Shown here piece by piece: positions 45,897 to 54,422 of a stretch of 64,000 nucleotides of DNA. The stretch is from Pseudarthrobacter sp. C4D7 (GTDB lineage Bacteria > Actinomycetota > Actinomycetes > Actinomycetales > Micrococcaceae): the NCBI RefSeq assembly GCF_013359725.1, contig NZ_JABFMW010000001.1, positions 327,332 through 391,331 of the forward strand, in the 5' to 3' direction. A model generated the notes under the pieces. That model did not search any database and was not told the origin of the DNA. It was given only the letters and a program-made list of their open reading frames with translations. Position 1 is the first letter of the stretch. Each line of letters starts with the position of its first letter. The position numbers were made by a program, and so were the translations under genes.

Positions 45897-46628
45897 CTAC
45901 CGGACCGGGGCGGGAGCCCCCAGGCGCCCGTCCACCATCTCGGCGACGCTGTCGCAGTAGCCGAGGACGTCGTGGTCGTGGGTCACCATGACAGTTGCCA
46001 CGCCATGCTCGCGGCTTTGCCGGGCCAGCAGTTCCACAACTTCGCGGCTGCGCGCCCGGTCCAGGGCGGCGGTGGGCTCATCCACGAGGAGGAGTTTCGC
46101 CCCGGTGACGAGTGCCCGCGCGATGCCGACGCGCTGCCGCTCGCCACCGGAAAGCTCTGCGGGGCGGTTTCCGGCACGGTGGGCCATGCCCACGGATTCG
46201 AGCAGTGTGGCCGGGTCGAAGCTCTTGGGGCCTCCTGCAAGCCTGTTGACCAGGCGAAGCTGGTCGGCCGCGGTCAGTGCCGGGATGAGGTTGCCGGACT
46301 GGAAAACAAAGCCAATGTTTGCCAGCCGGAATGCAGCACGTTTGCCTTGGCTCAACCGGGAAAGGTCCTGGCCGTTGACGCTGACGGTCCCCGAATCAGG
46401 GGAGGCCAGGGCGCCGGCTACGGCAAGCAGTGATGATTTGCCGGAACCGGACGGCCCCACGATGGCCAGGAATTCCCCGGCGGCAACGTCCAGGTTCACC
46501 TCATCCAGGGCCGTGACCTTTGTGTCGCCGTCGCCGAGTTCCATGACCGCATGGCGGATGGACAGGCCGGCGGCCAGGGGTGCGTCGCCGCGGCGTTCTG
46601 CTGCAGCAGCGGGTGCGGGGTTGGTCAT
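45897..46628 (-). CDS. ABC transporter ATPase, MacB/LolD type
   Basis: 243 residues. Walker A GPSGSGKSS, Q-loop VFQSGNLIPALTAADQL, signature LSGGERQRVGIARAL, Walker B LLLVDEPTAALD, H-loop MVTHDHDVL. It powers the FtsX-like permease encoded just upstream; its GTG/ATG start overlaps the permease stop by 4 nt. Mechanotransmission-type ABC systems move lipids, peptides or drugs out of the membrane. Confidence 0.93.
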   Translation of the reverse strand: MTNPAPAAAAERRGDAPLAAGLSIRHAVMELGDGDTKVTALDEVNLDVAAGEFLAIVGPSGSGKSSLLAVAGALASPDSGTVSVNGQDLSRLSQGKRAAFRLANIGFVFQSGNLIPALTAADQLRLVNRLAGGPKSFDPATLLESVGMAHRAGNRPAELSGGERQRVGIARALVTGAKLLLVDEPTAALDRARSREVVELLARQSREHGVATVMVTHDHDVLGYCDSVAEMVDGRLGAPAPVR

Positions 46629-47767
46629 CGCTGTCCTCCAAGGGCGTTGAGCGGGTCGATGCGGGAAATGCGGATCACGGCCACGGCGGCGCCCATCAGG
46701 CCCAGGCCGATGGTGAGCGCCGTGGCAGCAGCGATCGGTTCGGCCTCCAGGGCGAAGGGCATGGCGTCCGGCATGGCGGCGCCCAGTCCCAGGCCGGCGG
46801 CCACCCCGAGGGCGGTGAATCCCACCAGCAGGATGGCGGCCTGGGCCAAACCGTCCCGCAGCAGGTAGCCGGTGGAGGCGCCGATGGCCCGCAGCACGGA
46901 GATCTCGTGTTTGCGCTGGATGGTCCAGACGGTGAAGAACGCTCCCACCACCAGGGCGCAGATCGCGTAGAGGAACACCTGGATCATGCTTAGGGTCATG
47001 GTCTCGGCCTCGTAGCCGGGTGAGGCGTTGAAGGCGGCGGACAAAGACTTGCTGGAGGTGCCGGCGGCGGCGTCACCTGCGGCGAGGTCCAGCGTGGCAC
47101 CGGGGTCCGCCTGGATTGCCACGACACTCGCGGTATCGAAGCTGAGCGCGGACAGTTGCGCGTCGTTTGGCGCTCCGGGGCTTGCCTGGCCTGAGGCGAT
47201 CAGCTGCCATGTTTTCAGCGGCAGGTAAGCCACGTCGACGTGCCCGAACGTGGATTGGCCTTCCGTGAAGCCCACAACCTTGAGCTTGGTTCCGATCCGG
47301 TCCAGCGTCACCACGGTGCCGAGGTCGATTCCTTCCGCTTTGGCGGTCGACGACACCACGATGCCGTCCTTGTCTCCGAGCGGCGCGCCTGCGGAGCGGG
47401 CGGGTTCCAGGAAGGACCCTGGCTCGACGCCGAACAGCGTGAGGTCGATCTGCTTTCCAGACCCGGTGGTGGCGTTTGCCATGCCGACGCCCATCTTCTC
47501 CGCAGCAGCCACGCCCTGGATGCCCTGCCAGGCGGTGAGCTGCTGGTCGTCGATCACTGACCGGGAGAAGGCGTTGTCCGTTTTGGTGCCGTGGTCAAAG
47601 GCGAACGCGGTCACGGGCATCGATTTGAGGCCGGACACGCCGTCGTTGACGAGGCCCGAAGACAGGCCGGAGAGCATCACCATCAACACGGCGATGAGGG
47701 CAATGACACCGCCCATCAGGCTGAAGCGGCCACGCGCGAACATCAGTTCGCGGAGTGCAAGAAACAT
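46625..47767 (-). CDS. FtsX/MacB-like ABC permease
   Basis: 380 residues from ATG 47767 (MFLALRELMFARGRFSLMGGVIALIAVLMVML). The layout is typical: helix 1, a large extracytoplasmic domain of about 200 residues, then three helices (IQVFLYAICALVVGAFFTVWTIQRKHEISVLRAIGAS, AAILLVGFTALGVAAGLGLGAAM, ALTIGLGLMGAAVAVI). AGGA lies 8 nt before the start. The frame stays open far upstream, but that extension is antisense to the photolyase-family gene and is not coding. First gene of the unit with the ATPase and tetR. Confidence 0.9.
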   Translation of the reverse strand: MFLALRELMFARGRFSLMGGVIALIAVLMVMLSGLSSGLVNDGVSGLKSMPVTAFAFDHGTKTDNAFSRSVIDDQQLTAWQGIQGVAAAEKMGVGMANATTGSGKQIDLTLFGVEPGSFLEPARSAGAPLGDKDGIVVSSTAKAEGIDLGTVVTLDRIGTKLKVVGFTEGQSTFGHVDVAYLPLKTWQLIASGQASPGAPNDAQLSALSFDTASVVAIQADPGATLDLAAGDAAAGTSSKSLSAAFNASPGYEAETMTLSMIQVFLYAICALVVGAFFTVWTIQRKHEISVLRAIGASTGYLLRDGLAQAAILLVGFTALGVAAGLGLGAAMPDAMPFALEAEPIAAATALTIGLGLMGAAVAVIRISRIDPLNALGGQR

Positions 47768-47803
47768 GGTGTGGTTCCTAGTGTGGGGGTTAGTGGGACA
47801 GAT

Positions 47804-47842
47804 CCTGACATGCTGTCGGCATGATTCTGACAGCATGTCAGG
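47804..47842 (-). promoter_or_regulatory. Double-dyad operator upstream of the TetR-linked ABC exporter
   Basis: A perfect 14-bp inverted repeat (47804-47817 with 47829-47842, spacer 11). Each arm also contains its own dyad GACA-N3-TGTC (centres 47812 and 47834, 22 bp or two helical turns apart). On the minus strand TTGAAA-17-CATGCT places the -10 inside the operator. This fits TetR repression. Confidence 0.8.
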
Positions 47843-47902
47843 AAGAGTGGGATGTTTCAAATTACGTTCCTGGATTCCGGCGCAGGGCCGCGGGGCCTCC
47901 CT

Positions 47903-47908
47903 TAGGGT
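47903..47908 (+). promoter_or_regulatory. -10 TAGGGT, leaderless start at 47915
   Basis: TAGGGT-GGCGGT-ATG. The divergent operator lies about 60 bp upstream. Confidence 0.6.
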
Positions 47909-47914
47909 GGCGGT

Positions 47915-49573
47915 ATGACTGCCGGCCAACCCTTGCGCCTCGTTCTGCCCCACCAGCTCTTCGAGCAGCAGTGGGAAGGGGCTGACCAGGGAACGGTCTA
48001 TGTGCTCATAGAGCACGACCTTTACTTCCGGCAATACTCGTTCCACGCCCACAAGCTGGTCCTGCACCGGGCATCCATGGCCGGATTTGCCCGCCGCCTG
48101 CGTGGCCTGGGCCACGACGTGGTTGTGCTTCCCAGCGACCGGACCCGGGCGTCGAGGGTCCAGTTGGCGGACCTCGTCCGGCAGCGCCGCCCCCGGAAGG
48201 TGACCTGGTTCGACGTCGTCGATGACTGGCTTGAGCGCGACCTGACCGCAGGGCTGGCCGATGCAGGCTATGCGATGCAGGGCGGGGACGTATTGGAAAG
48301 TCCGAACTTCCTCACATCCCGTGCGCAAATCCAGGATTGGTTCGCGAACAATCCCGCCCGGATGCATGACTTCTACGTATGGCAGCGCCGGCGGCTGGAT
48401 GTCCTGATGGACGGGGGCGGTCCGGTGGGTGGAAAGTGGTCCTTCGACGCCGACAACCGAAAGAAGTTGCCCCGCGGCTACGCCCCTCCCACCGTCAGCA
48501 GGTTCAGGGGGCACCATGCCCTTCGGCAGGACGGGATGTTCCAGCTGGATGGACTGGGGGAGGCGTCGGGGCCAAACGGACGTGAAACCTCCGAAGATGC
48601 CGCGCGAGACGTTGAATCCGCAATCTCCTGGGTTGCGGCGGAGTTTCCGGATGCCCCCGGTGACCCCCACCTTTTCGCATGGCCGACCACCCCCGAAGAG
48701 GCGCGCCAACACCTCCAGGAGTTCGTGGATGAAAGGCTCGATGGTTTTGGTCCCTATGAGGACGCCATTTCGGCCGCGCATCCATTCATCAACCATGGAC
48801 TGCTGACGCCGGCGCTGAACATTGGCCTGCTGAATCCGGCGGAAGTTGTGCATGCCGTCCTGGACAGCGCGGATGAGGGCACTCCGCTGGCCTCCCTCGA
48901 AGGCTTCGTGCGGCAGGTCATTGGCTGGCGGGAGTACATGCGCGCCACGTACCTGCTGCGCGGCCGCCGGATGCGCACCGCCAACCTGCTTAACCACCGG
49001 AACCAGCTGGGTGCAGGCTGGTGGGATGCAACGACTGGTCTGGCGCCGGTGGACCTGGTGGTCTCCCGGGTGCTTACCACCGGCTACGCGCACCATATCG
49101 AACGGCTCATGGTGCTGGGCAACGCCATGTCCCTGCTGCGGATCCATCCTGATGACGTCTACGAGTGGTTCATGGAGATGTTCATCGACGCCTACGACTG
49201 GGTGATGGTTCCCAACGTCTACGCCATGAGCCAGTTCGCTGCCGGGGCTGACATCACCACCAAGCCGTACGTGTCCGGCAGCAACTACCTGCGGAAGATG
49301 TCCGACCTGCCGGCGGGGGAGTGGACCGCCGACTGGGACGGGCTGTACTGGACCTATGTTGAGGACCACCGCCCGGTCTTCGAGCGGAACCCGCGCTCGC
49401 GGATGATTGCGTCCCTGGTGGACCGGATGGATCCCGGAGTGCGGGACGGGCATCGGCGCAGGGCCCGCGACCTGCTCAGCCGTCCTGGGGCGCACCGCCT
49501 GGCGCAGGCTCCCCCCTGCGACCCGGAGGGGGACCCGGATTCGGCTGCCGGGCAGCGGCACCAAGTATCCTGA
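47915..49573 (+). CDS. Cryptochrome/photolyase-family protein of the FeS-BCP (PhrB-like) group
   Basis: 552 residues. The N-terminal Rossmann-like part (RLVLPHQLF...VYVLIEHDLYFRQYSFHAHKLVLHRASMAGF) and the FAD-binding helical part (GWREYMRATYL, YAHHIERLMVLGNAMSLL, HPDDVYEWFMEMFIDAYDWVMVPNVYAMSQFA) match the prokaryotic (6-4) photolyase/CryB group. In that group three of the four 4Fe-4S cysteines lie after TKPY.S; here the segment reads TKPYVSGSNYLRKMSDLPAGEWTADWDGLYW and has none. The only cysteine is near the C-terminus. A light-dependent repair or signalling role is inferred; loss of the cluster may alter it. Confidence 0.85.
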   Translation: MTAGQPLRLVLPHQLFEQQWEGADQGTVYVLIEHDLYFRQYSFHAHKLVLHRASMAGFARRLRGLGHDVVVLPSDRTRASRVQLADLVRQRRPRKVTWFDVVDDWLERDLTAGLADAGYAMQGGDVLESPNFLTSRAQIQDWFANNPARMHDFYVWQRRRLDVLMDGGGPVGGKWSFDADNRKKLPRGYAPPTVSRFRGHHALRQDGMFQLDGLGEASGPNGRETSEDAARDVESAISWVAAEFPDAPGDPHLFAWPTTPEEARQHLQEFVDERLDGFGPYEDAISAAHPFINHGLLTPALNIGLLNPAEVVHAVLDSADEGTPLASLEGFVRQVIGWREYMRATYLLRGRRMRTANLLNHRNQLGAGWWDATTGLAPVDLVVSRVLTTGYAHHIERLMVLGNAMSLLRIHPDDVYEWFMEMFIDAYDWVMVPNVYAMSQFAAGADITTKPYVSGSNYLRKMSDLPAGEWTADWDGLYWTYVEDHRPVFERNPRSRMIASLVDRMDPGVRDGHRRRARDLLSRPGAHRLAQAPPCDPEGDPDSAAGQRHQVS

Positions 49574-49638
49574 ATTTGTAGGGCGTGATCGAAGCGGCCC
49601 CAGTCCCCTCCGGAGAGGGAAAACCACAAGGAGGCGGC

Positions 49639-51399
49639 ATGCCGGTCCGGCGTCTGATGCAATTGATCATCGCCGCGTTGGCGGCTGCCCTGGTTCTTTC
49701 CGGCTGTTCGGGTGGCAGTGCCCCGTCCGTGGTGGTGGGGGAGGCGAAGCGCGGAGGCAGCGTTACCGTGGCCGAAGTCAACGCCTTCTCCTCCCTCAAT
49801 CCCTACAGTGCCAATGGCAATACCGACATCAATTCGAAAATCGGCGCCATCACGCACTCGGGATTCTTTTATCTTGACGACAGTTCCAGGGTTGTCCGCA
49901 ACGACAAGTTCGGCCGCTTCGAGAAGGTCTCGGACCAGCCCCTCAAGGTCAAATACACCGTCAACGAGGGCGTGAAGTGGTCCGATGGAGCGCCGATCGG
50001 AGCTGCCGACCTGCTGCTCAGCTGGGCGGCCGGATCGGGCTACTTCGACGACATCGACCCGGCGAAGGAAACGGGGACCAAGTATTTCTCGGTTGCCTCC
50101 GACACCACCGGCCTGGCGGGCACCCTGTTCCCGGAACTCGGCTCGGACGGCCGTTCCATCACCATTGAGTACGCAGCGCCATACGCTGACTGGGAAGTGG
50201 CGTTCGACGTCGGACTGCCGGCCCATGTCGTCGCCGCCAAAACCGGACTCAACGATGAGGAAGACCTCGTCAAGCTACTCCAGGACACGCCGCGCGGGAA
50301 CGCGGACAAGCCGGCGCCGCACCCGGCCCTCAAAAAGGTCAGCGACTTCTGGAACACCGGATTCGACACGAAAACCGTTCCCGATGATCCAGCGCTTTAC
50401 CTGTCCAGCGGACCCTACATTATCCGGGACATCGTTCCGGAAGTCTCGATGAAACTGGTCCGGAACCGGGATTACGTCTGGGGTCCGGAACCATGGCTGG
50501 ACGAAATCAATGTCAGGTTTACAGGTTCGGTGCCGGCGGCTGTTGATGCCCTTCGCAGCGGCCAGGCGGACATCATTTCACCTCAGCCCTCGGCCGCCAC
50601 GGACAACCTCCTCACCGGCCTGTCAGCCCAGGGAATCACCGTTGAACGGTTCAAACAGTCCGGCTACGACCACCTGGACCTGAGCTTCACCGGGACGTTC
50701 GCCGACAAGGACGTCAGGGAAGCGTTCCTCAAAACCGTTCCGCGGCAGGCCATTGTGGATGCCGTCGTGGGAAGCCAGGCGACGGACAGCAAGCCCCTGG
50801 ACTCCCAGGTGTTCCTGCCGGGACAGCCAAAGTACGACGAGACCGTGAAAAACAACGGATCCTCGGACTACGCCAAAGTGGACATCGACGGCGCAAAGAA
50901 GCTCCTCAAGAACGCCACCCCCAGCGTCCGCATCCTGTACAACCGGGACAACCCCAACAGGGCCAAAGCCTTCAACCTGATCCGCGACTCGGCAGCGCTG
51001 GCCGGATTCCGTGTCACCGACGGCGGGCAGGGCAGCGCGGACTGGGCCGCAGCCTTGAGCCGTGGTGGCTATGACGCCTCCCTGTCAGGGTGGATCGGGA
51101 CTGAGGCCGGCGTCAGCAGGGTGCCGCAGATCTTCCGCACCGGGGCCGGCAGCAACTTCACGGGATATTCCAACGGCGACGCAGACAAGATCATGGAGCA
51201 GCTGGCAGTAACCACTGACCTGGGCAAACAGGATGAGCTCCTGGCCGAGATCGACAAGCACATCTGGGAGGACGCCTACGGCCTTCCGCTCTATCAAACC
51301 CCGGGAACAACGGCCTTCACCTCCAGGGTGGCCGGCGTGAAGACCAGCCCTGGTCCGCTCGGCGTGTGGTGGAACGTTGCGCAGTGGCGGCTGTCCTAG
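49639..51399 (+). CDS. ABC peptide-type substrate-binding lipoprotein
   Basis: 586 residues from ATG 49639, picked for AAGGAGG 4 nt upstream and for the signal peptide that begins there (MPVRRLMQLIIAALAAALVLSGC; lipobox LSGC). Family 5 solute-binding protein: PYSANGNTDINSKIGAITHSGFFYL, VKWSDGAPIGAADLLLSWA. It resembles the sequence-diverged family-5 binding proteins of actinobacteria. It has no permease of its own and may use the Dpp/Opp system starting at 51678. Confidence 0.88.
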   Translation: MPVRRLMQLIIAALAAALVLSGCSGGSAPSVVVGEAKRGGSVTVAEVNAFSSLNPYSANGNTDINSKIGAITHSGFFYLDDSSRVVRNDKFGRFEKVSDQPLKVKYTVNEGVKWSDGAPIGAADLLLSWAAGSGYFDDIDPAKETGTKYFSVASDTTGLAGTLFPELGSDGRSITIEYAAPYADWEVAFDVGLPAHVVAAKTGLNDEEDLVKLLQDTPRGNADKPAPHPALKKVSDFWNTGFDTKTVPDDPALYLSSGPYIIRDIVPEVSMKLVRNRDYVWGPEPWLDEINVRFTGSVPAAVDALRSGQADIISPQPSAATDNLLTGLSAQGITVERFKQSGYDHLDLSFTGTFADKDVREAFLKTVPRQAIVDAVVGSQATDSKPLDSQVFLPGQPKYDETVKNNGSSDYAKVDIDGAKKLLKNATPSVRILYNRDNPNRAKAFNLIRDSAALAGFRVTDGGQGSADWAAALSRGGYDASLSGWIGTEAGVSRVPQIFRTGAGSNFTGYSNGDADKIMEQLAVTTDLGKQDELLAEIDKHIWEDAYGLPLYQTPGTTAFTSRVAGVKTSPGPLGVWWNVAQWRLS

Positions 51400-51677
51400 C
51401 TGCAGCCGGGCAGCGTTTCGGGCCGATGAGCCTTGGCGGCCCCGATTCGCCGAACAGCTTACCGGCGAGTAGCATGTGACGTGCCTAACTACCGCCTCCG
51501 TCCGGGGCATTGAAAAGCTGCCGGTCACGGTTTGGCAACGGAGTACCAATATCTGGACTTCGTGCGGTTAGGCTAACTCGTATTGTGTAGGTCTCGTCAC
51601 AGCAGTGCGCTGCGTCCGGCCTGCGGGGAAGCACAAGATTCCCCTATACATCTCTCCCACAACTCATAGGAGGCGGA
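51400..51677 (+). promoter_or_regulatory. Leader region of the Dpp/Opp operon with an iron-box-like palindrome
   Basis: A 278-bp gap without a gene. GGTTAGGCTAAC at 51566-51577 matches the core of the DtxR/IdeR iron box, and 13 of 19 positions match over 51563-51581. It can also be read as an ordinary -10 (TAGGCT), and further hexamers (TATTGT) follow. The transcript would have a leader of about 90 nt. Confidence 0.35.
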
Positions 51678-53366
51678 ATGCGTTTTACGCGCACTTCCAA
51701 AGCATTGGGCATCGTGGCAATCGCCGCGCTTGCCCTGACCGGGTGCGGCGCCGGCGGCGGCGGCAACACTGACGGGGCCAGCAACGCTGCCGGCGATCCG
51801 AACAAGGTCATCACCGCCTACAGCAACGAACCACAAAACCCGTTGCTGCCGGCAAACACCAACGAAGTGTATGGCGGCCGCGTGGTCGAGCTTCTCTTCG
51901 AAGGCCTGCGCACGTACGACGCCAGCGGCAAGCCGGTCAACGCCCTCGCCGAGTCCATCGATTCCTCTGACGCCCAGAACTGGACCATCAAGGTCAAGCA
52001 GGGCCAGAAGTTCACCAACGGTGAAGCAATCACGGCCAAGACCTTCGTCGATTCCTGGAACTTCGCCGCCAACTCCAAGAACCTGCAGAACAACGGATTC
52101 TTCTTCGAGTCCATCGACGGTTACGAAGACGTCTCGGCAGTGAACTCGGAAAAGGGTGCTGACGGCAAGACCACCACCACCCCCGCCCCCAAGGCCGAGA
52201 CCATGTCCGGCCTGAAGGCAACCGATGACTCCACCATCACGGTCAAGCTTGCACAGCCTGAGGCCGACTGGTCCCTGCGCCTTGGCTACTCCGCCTTCTT
52301 CCCGCTTCCGTCCGCAGCGCTGACCGATCCCAAGACCTTCGGTGAGAACCCCGTCGGCAACGGTCCGTACAAGTTCGAGAAGCAGGGCTCCTGGGTCCAC
52401 GACCAGTCCATCTCCCTGGTGAAGAACGCCGATTACAAGGGACCGCGCGAGGCCAAGAATGGCGGCGTGACCTTCAAGTTCTACACTGACCCGGGCCCCG
52501 CATACACGGACCTGCAGTCGGACAACCTGGACATCACCGACGTCCTGCCGTCCAACGCCCTGAAGACCTACGTCTCCGACTTCCCGGACCGCAACTCCAC
52601 CAAGCCGGTTGCCACCAACTCCACGCTGAACATCCCGCCGTACAACCCCAACTTCCAGGGTGAAGCCGGCAAGCTCCGCCGCCAGGCACTGTCCTACGCC
52701 ATCAACCGCGAGGAAATCGCCAAGGTGGTCTTCAACGGCACCCGTACGCCGGCCAAGGCATTCGTTCCGCCGGTCATCGACGGGTTCAAGGAAGGCCTCA
52801 AGGGCAGCGAAGTCCTGAAGTTCGACGCCGCCAAGGCCAAGGACCTCTGGGCACAGGCTGAAAAGATCCAGCCGTACGACGGCTCCAAGCCGCTCCAGAT
52901 CGCCTCCAACACTGACGGCGGCAACAAGGAATGGATCGACGCCGTAGCCAACGGCTTCAAGAACAACCTCGGCATCCAGGCTGAAATCCAGCCCTTCGCC
53001 AAGTTCGCTGAAGTCCTGAACCTCCGCAAGTCCCAGCAGCTGCCCGGCCTGACCCGCGCGGGCTGGCAGGGTGACTACCCGTCCCTCTACAACTTCCTGG
53101 GACCGGTCTGGGCCACCAACGCCTCCTCCAACTACGAGAAGTACTCGAACCCCGAGTTCGACAAGCTCCTCAAGGACGGCCTGGCTGCCAAGAGCACGGA
53201 CGAGGCCAACGACAAGTTCAACCAGGCACAGGAAGTCCTGTTCCAGGACCTGCCCGGCCTGCCGCTCTGGGATCAGGCACGACCGATCGTCTGGAGCAAC
53301 AACATCGTCAAGGCCGAGACCGGCTGGAACGGTGGCATCCTGTACTACGGCATCACCGCCAAGTAG
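51678..53366 (+). CDS. Oligopeptide-type ABC substrate-binding lipoprotein
   Basis: 562 residues. Signal peptide with lipobox LTGC (MRFTRTSKALGIVAIAALALTGCG), glycine-rich linker, then a family 5 binding domain: NEPQNPLLPANTNEVYGGRVVELLFEGL, GQKFTNGEAITAKTFVDSWNFAAN, NPVGNGPYKFEKQG. AGGAGG lies 5 nt upstream of the ATG. It delivers peptides or similar ligands to the permeases that follow. The hairpin after the gene would favour its expression over the permeases. Confidence 0.92.
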   Translation: MRFTRTSKALGIVAIAALALTGCGAGGGGNTDGASNAAGDPNKVITAYSNEPQNPLLPANTNEVYGGRVVELLFEGLRTYDASGKPVNALAESIDSSDAQNWTIKVKQGQKFTNGEAITAKTFVDSWNFAANSKNLQNNGFFFESIDGYEDVSAVNSEKGADGKTTTTPAPKAETMSGLKATDDSTITVKLAQPEADWSLRLGYSAFFPLPSAALTDPKTFGENPVGNGPYKFEKQGSWVHDQSISLVKNADYKGPREAKNGGVTFKFYTDPGPAYTDLQSDNLDITDVLPSNALKTYVSDFPDRNSTKPVATNSTLNIPPYNPNFQGEAGKLRRQALSYAINREEIAKVVFNGTRTPAKAFVPPVIDGFKEGLKGSEVLKFDAAKAKDLWAQAEKIQPYDGSKPLQIASNTDGGNKEWIDAVANGFKNNLGIQAEIQPFAKFAEVLNLRKSQQLPGLTRAGWQGDYPSLYNFLGPVWATNASSNYEKYSNPEFDKLLKDGLAAKSTDEANDKFNQAQEVLFQDLPGLPLWDQARPIVWSNNIVKAETGWNGGILYYGITAK

Positions 53367-53394
53367 TCACCAGATCTAACTTGCCGTAAGGCTG

Positions 53395-53425
53395 ATGGGG
53401 GTTCCGGTTCCGTCCGGGCCCCCAT
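53395..53425 (+). terminator. Intra-operon hairpin after the binding-protein gene
   Basis: ATGGGGG (53395-53401) pairs with CCCCCAT (53419-53425), with further G/C pairing inside. No T-run, so it more likely stabilises the upstream mRNA or ends part of the transcripts. Confidence 0.5.
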
Positions 53426-53492
53426 TGGCCTGCAAGCGGCAGGAAGGCAATCATGAACGCGTTTTCCCCTTTACCGGAAGGCAGGTGATCCT

Positions 53493-54422
53493 GTGACCCG
53501 GTTTATCCTGCGCCGACTTCTCCAGGTGATCCCTGTTTTCCTCGGCACGACCCTGTTGGTGTACTACATGGTGTTCGCCCTGCCCGGCGATCCCATCGCC
53601 GCACTGTTCGGCGACCGCCAGCCCCCGCAAGCCGTCATTGACACCCTGCGGAGCCAGTACCACCTGGACCAGCCCTTCTGGGTCCAGTACGGCCTCTTCC
53701 TCAAGAACCTCTTCACCTTCAACCTGGGCAACGACTTCACCGGCCAGCCCATCGCGGCCAGCCTTGCCCGCGTCTTCCCGGTAACTGCGATGCTGGCCAT
53801 CGAGGCGCTGGCCATCCAGGCTGTCTTCGGTGTCGCATTCGGCGTCTTCGCCGGCCTGCGGCGCGGTGGCTGGTTCGATTCCACCGTCCTGGTGGCCTCC
53901 CTGGTGGTCATCGCCGTCCCTACCTTCGTCCTGGGCTTCGTCTTCCAGCTCGTTTTCGGCGTACAGCTTGGCTGGGCCAAACCCACCGTCGGCGCGAACG
54001 CCAACTGGGGCACCCTGCTGTTGCCGGCAGTAGTCCTGGGCCTGGTTTCCTTCGCCTACGTCCTCCGCCTGACCCGGGCCTCGGTCAGCGAAAACATGAA
54101 CGCGGACTATGTCCGGACCGCTACCGCCAAGGGCCTTTCCCGGCCGCGGGTGGTCATGGCCCACATCCTGCGAAATTCGCTGATCCCCGTGGTGACCTAC
54201 CTCGGCGCCAACCTTGGCGGCCTGATGGGTGGCGCCATTGTCACAGAGGGCATCTTCAACGTTCCCGGCGTGGGCAACAAGCTCTACCAGGCTGTCCTCC
54301 GCAGTGAAGGACCCACCATCGTCTCCATCGTCAGCGTGCTGGTGCTGGTGTTCGTGGTGGCCAACCTGCTTGTCGATCTCCTGTACGCCTGGCTTGACCC
54401 GAGGATCCGCTATGACCAGTAA
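53493..54422 (+). CDS. DppB/OppB-type ABC permease
   Basis: 309 residues with six helices. It starts MTRFILRRLLQVIPVFLGTTLLVYYMVFALPGDP, the classic OppB N-terminus, and carries an EAA loop VRTATAKGLSRPRVVMAHILRNSLIPVVTYLG. GTG start, with purine-rich GGAAGG and AGG upstream. Forms the membrane channel with the next gene. Confidence 0.94.
   Translation: MTRFILRRLLQVIPVFLGTTLLVYYMVFALPGDPIAALFGDRQPPQAVIDTLRSQYHLDQPFWVQYGLFLKNLFTFNLGNDFTGQPIAASLARVFPVTAMLAIEALAIQAVFGVAFGVFAGLRRGGWFDSTVLVASLVVIAVPTFVLGFVFQLVFGVQLGWAKPTVGANANWGTLLLPAVVLGLVSFAYVLRLTRASVSENMNADYVRTATAKGLSRPRVVMAHILRNSLIPVVTYLGANLGGLMGGAIVTEGIFNVPGVGNKLYQAVLRSEGPTIVSIVSVLVLVFVVANLLVDLLYAWLDPRIRYDQ

Noticed and set aside
46625..49627. 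A 1000-residue open frame on the minus strand
   Set aside because: Only the last 380 residues are the permease. The rest is antisense to the photolyase-family gene, has no family features and lacks transmembrane or domain structure.
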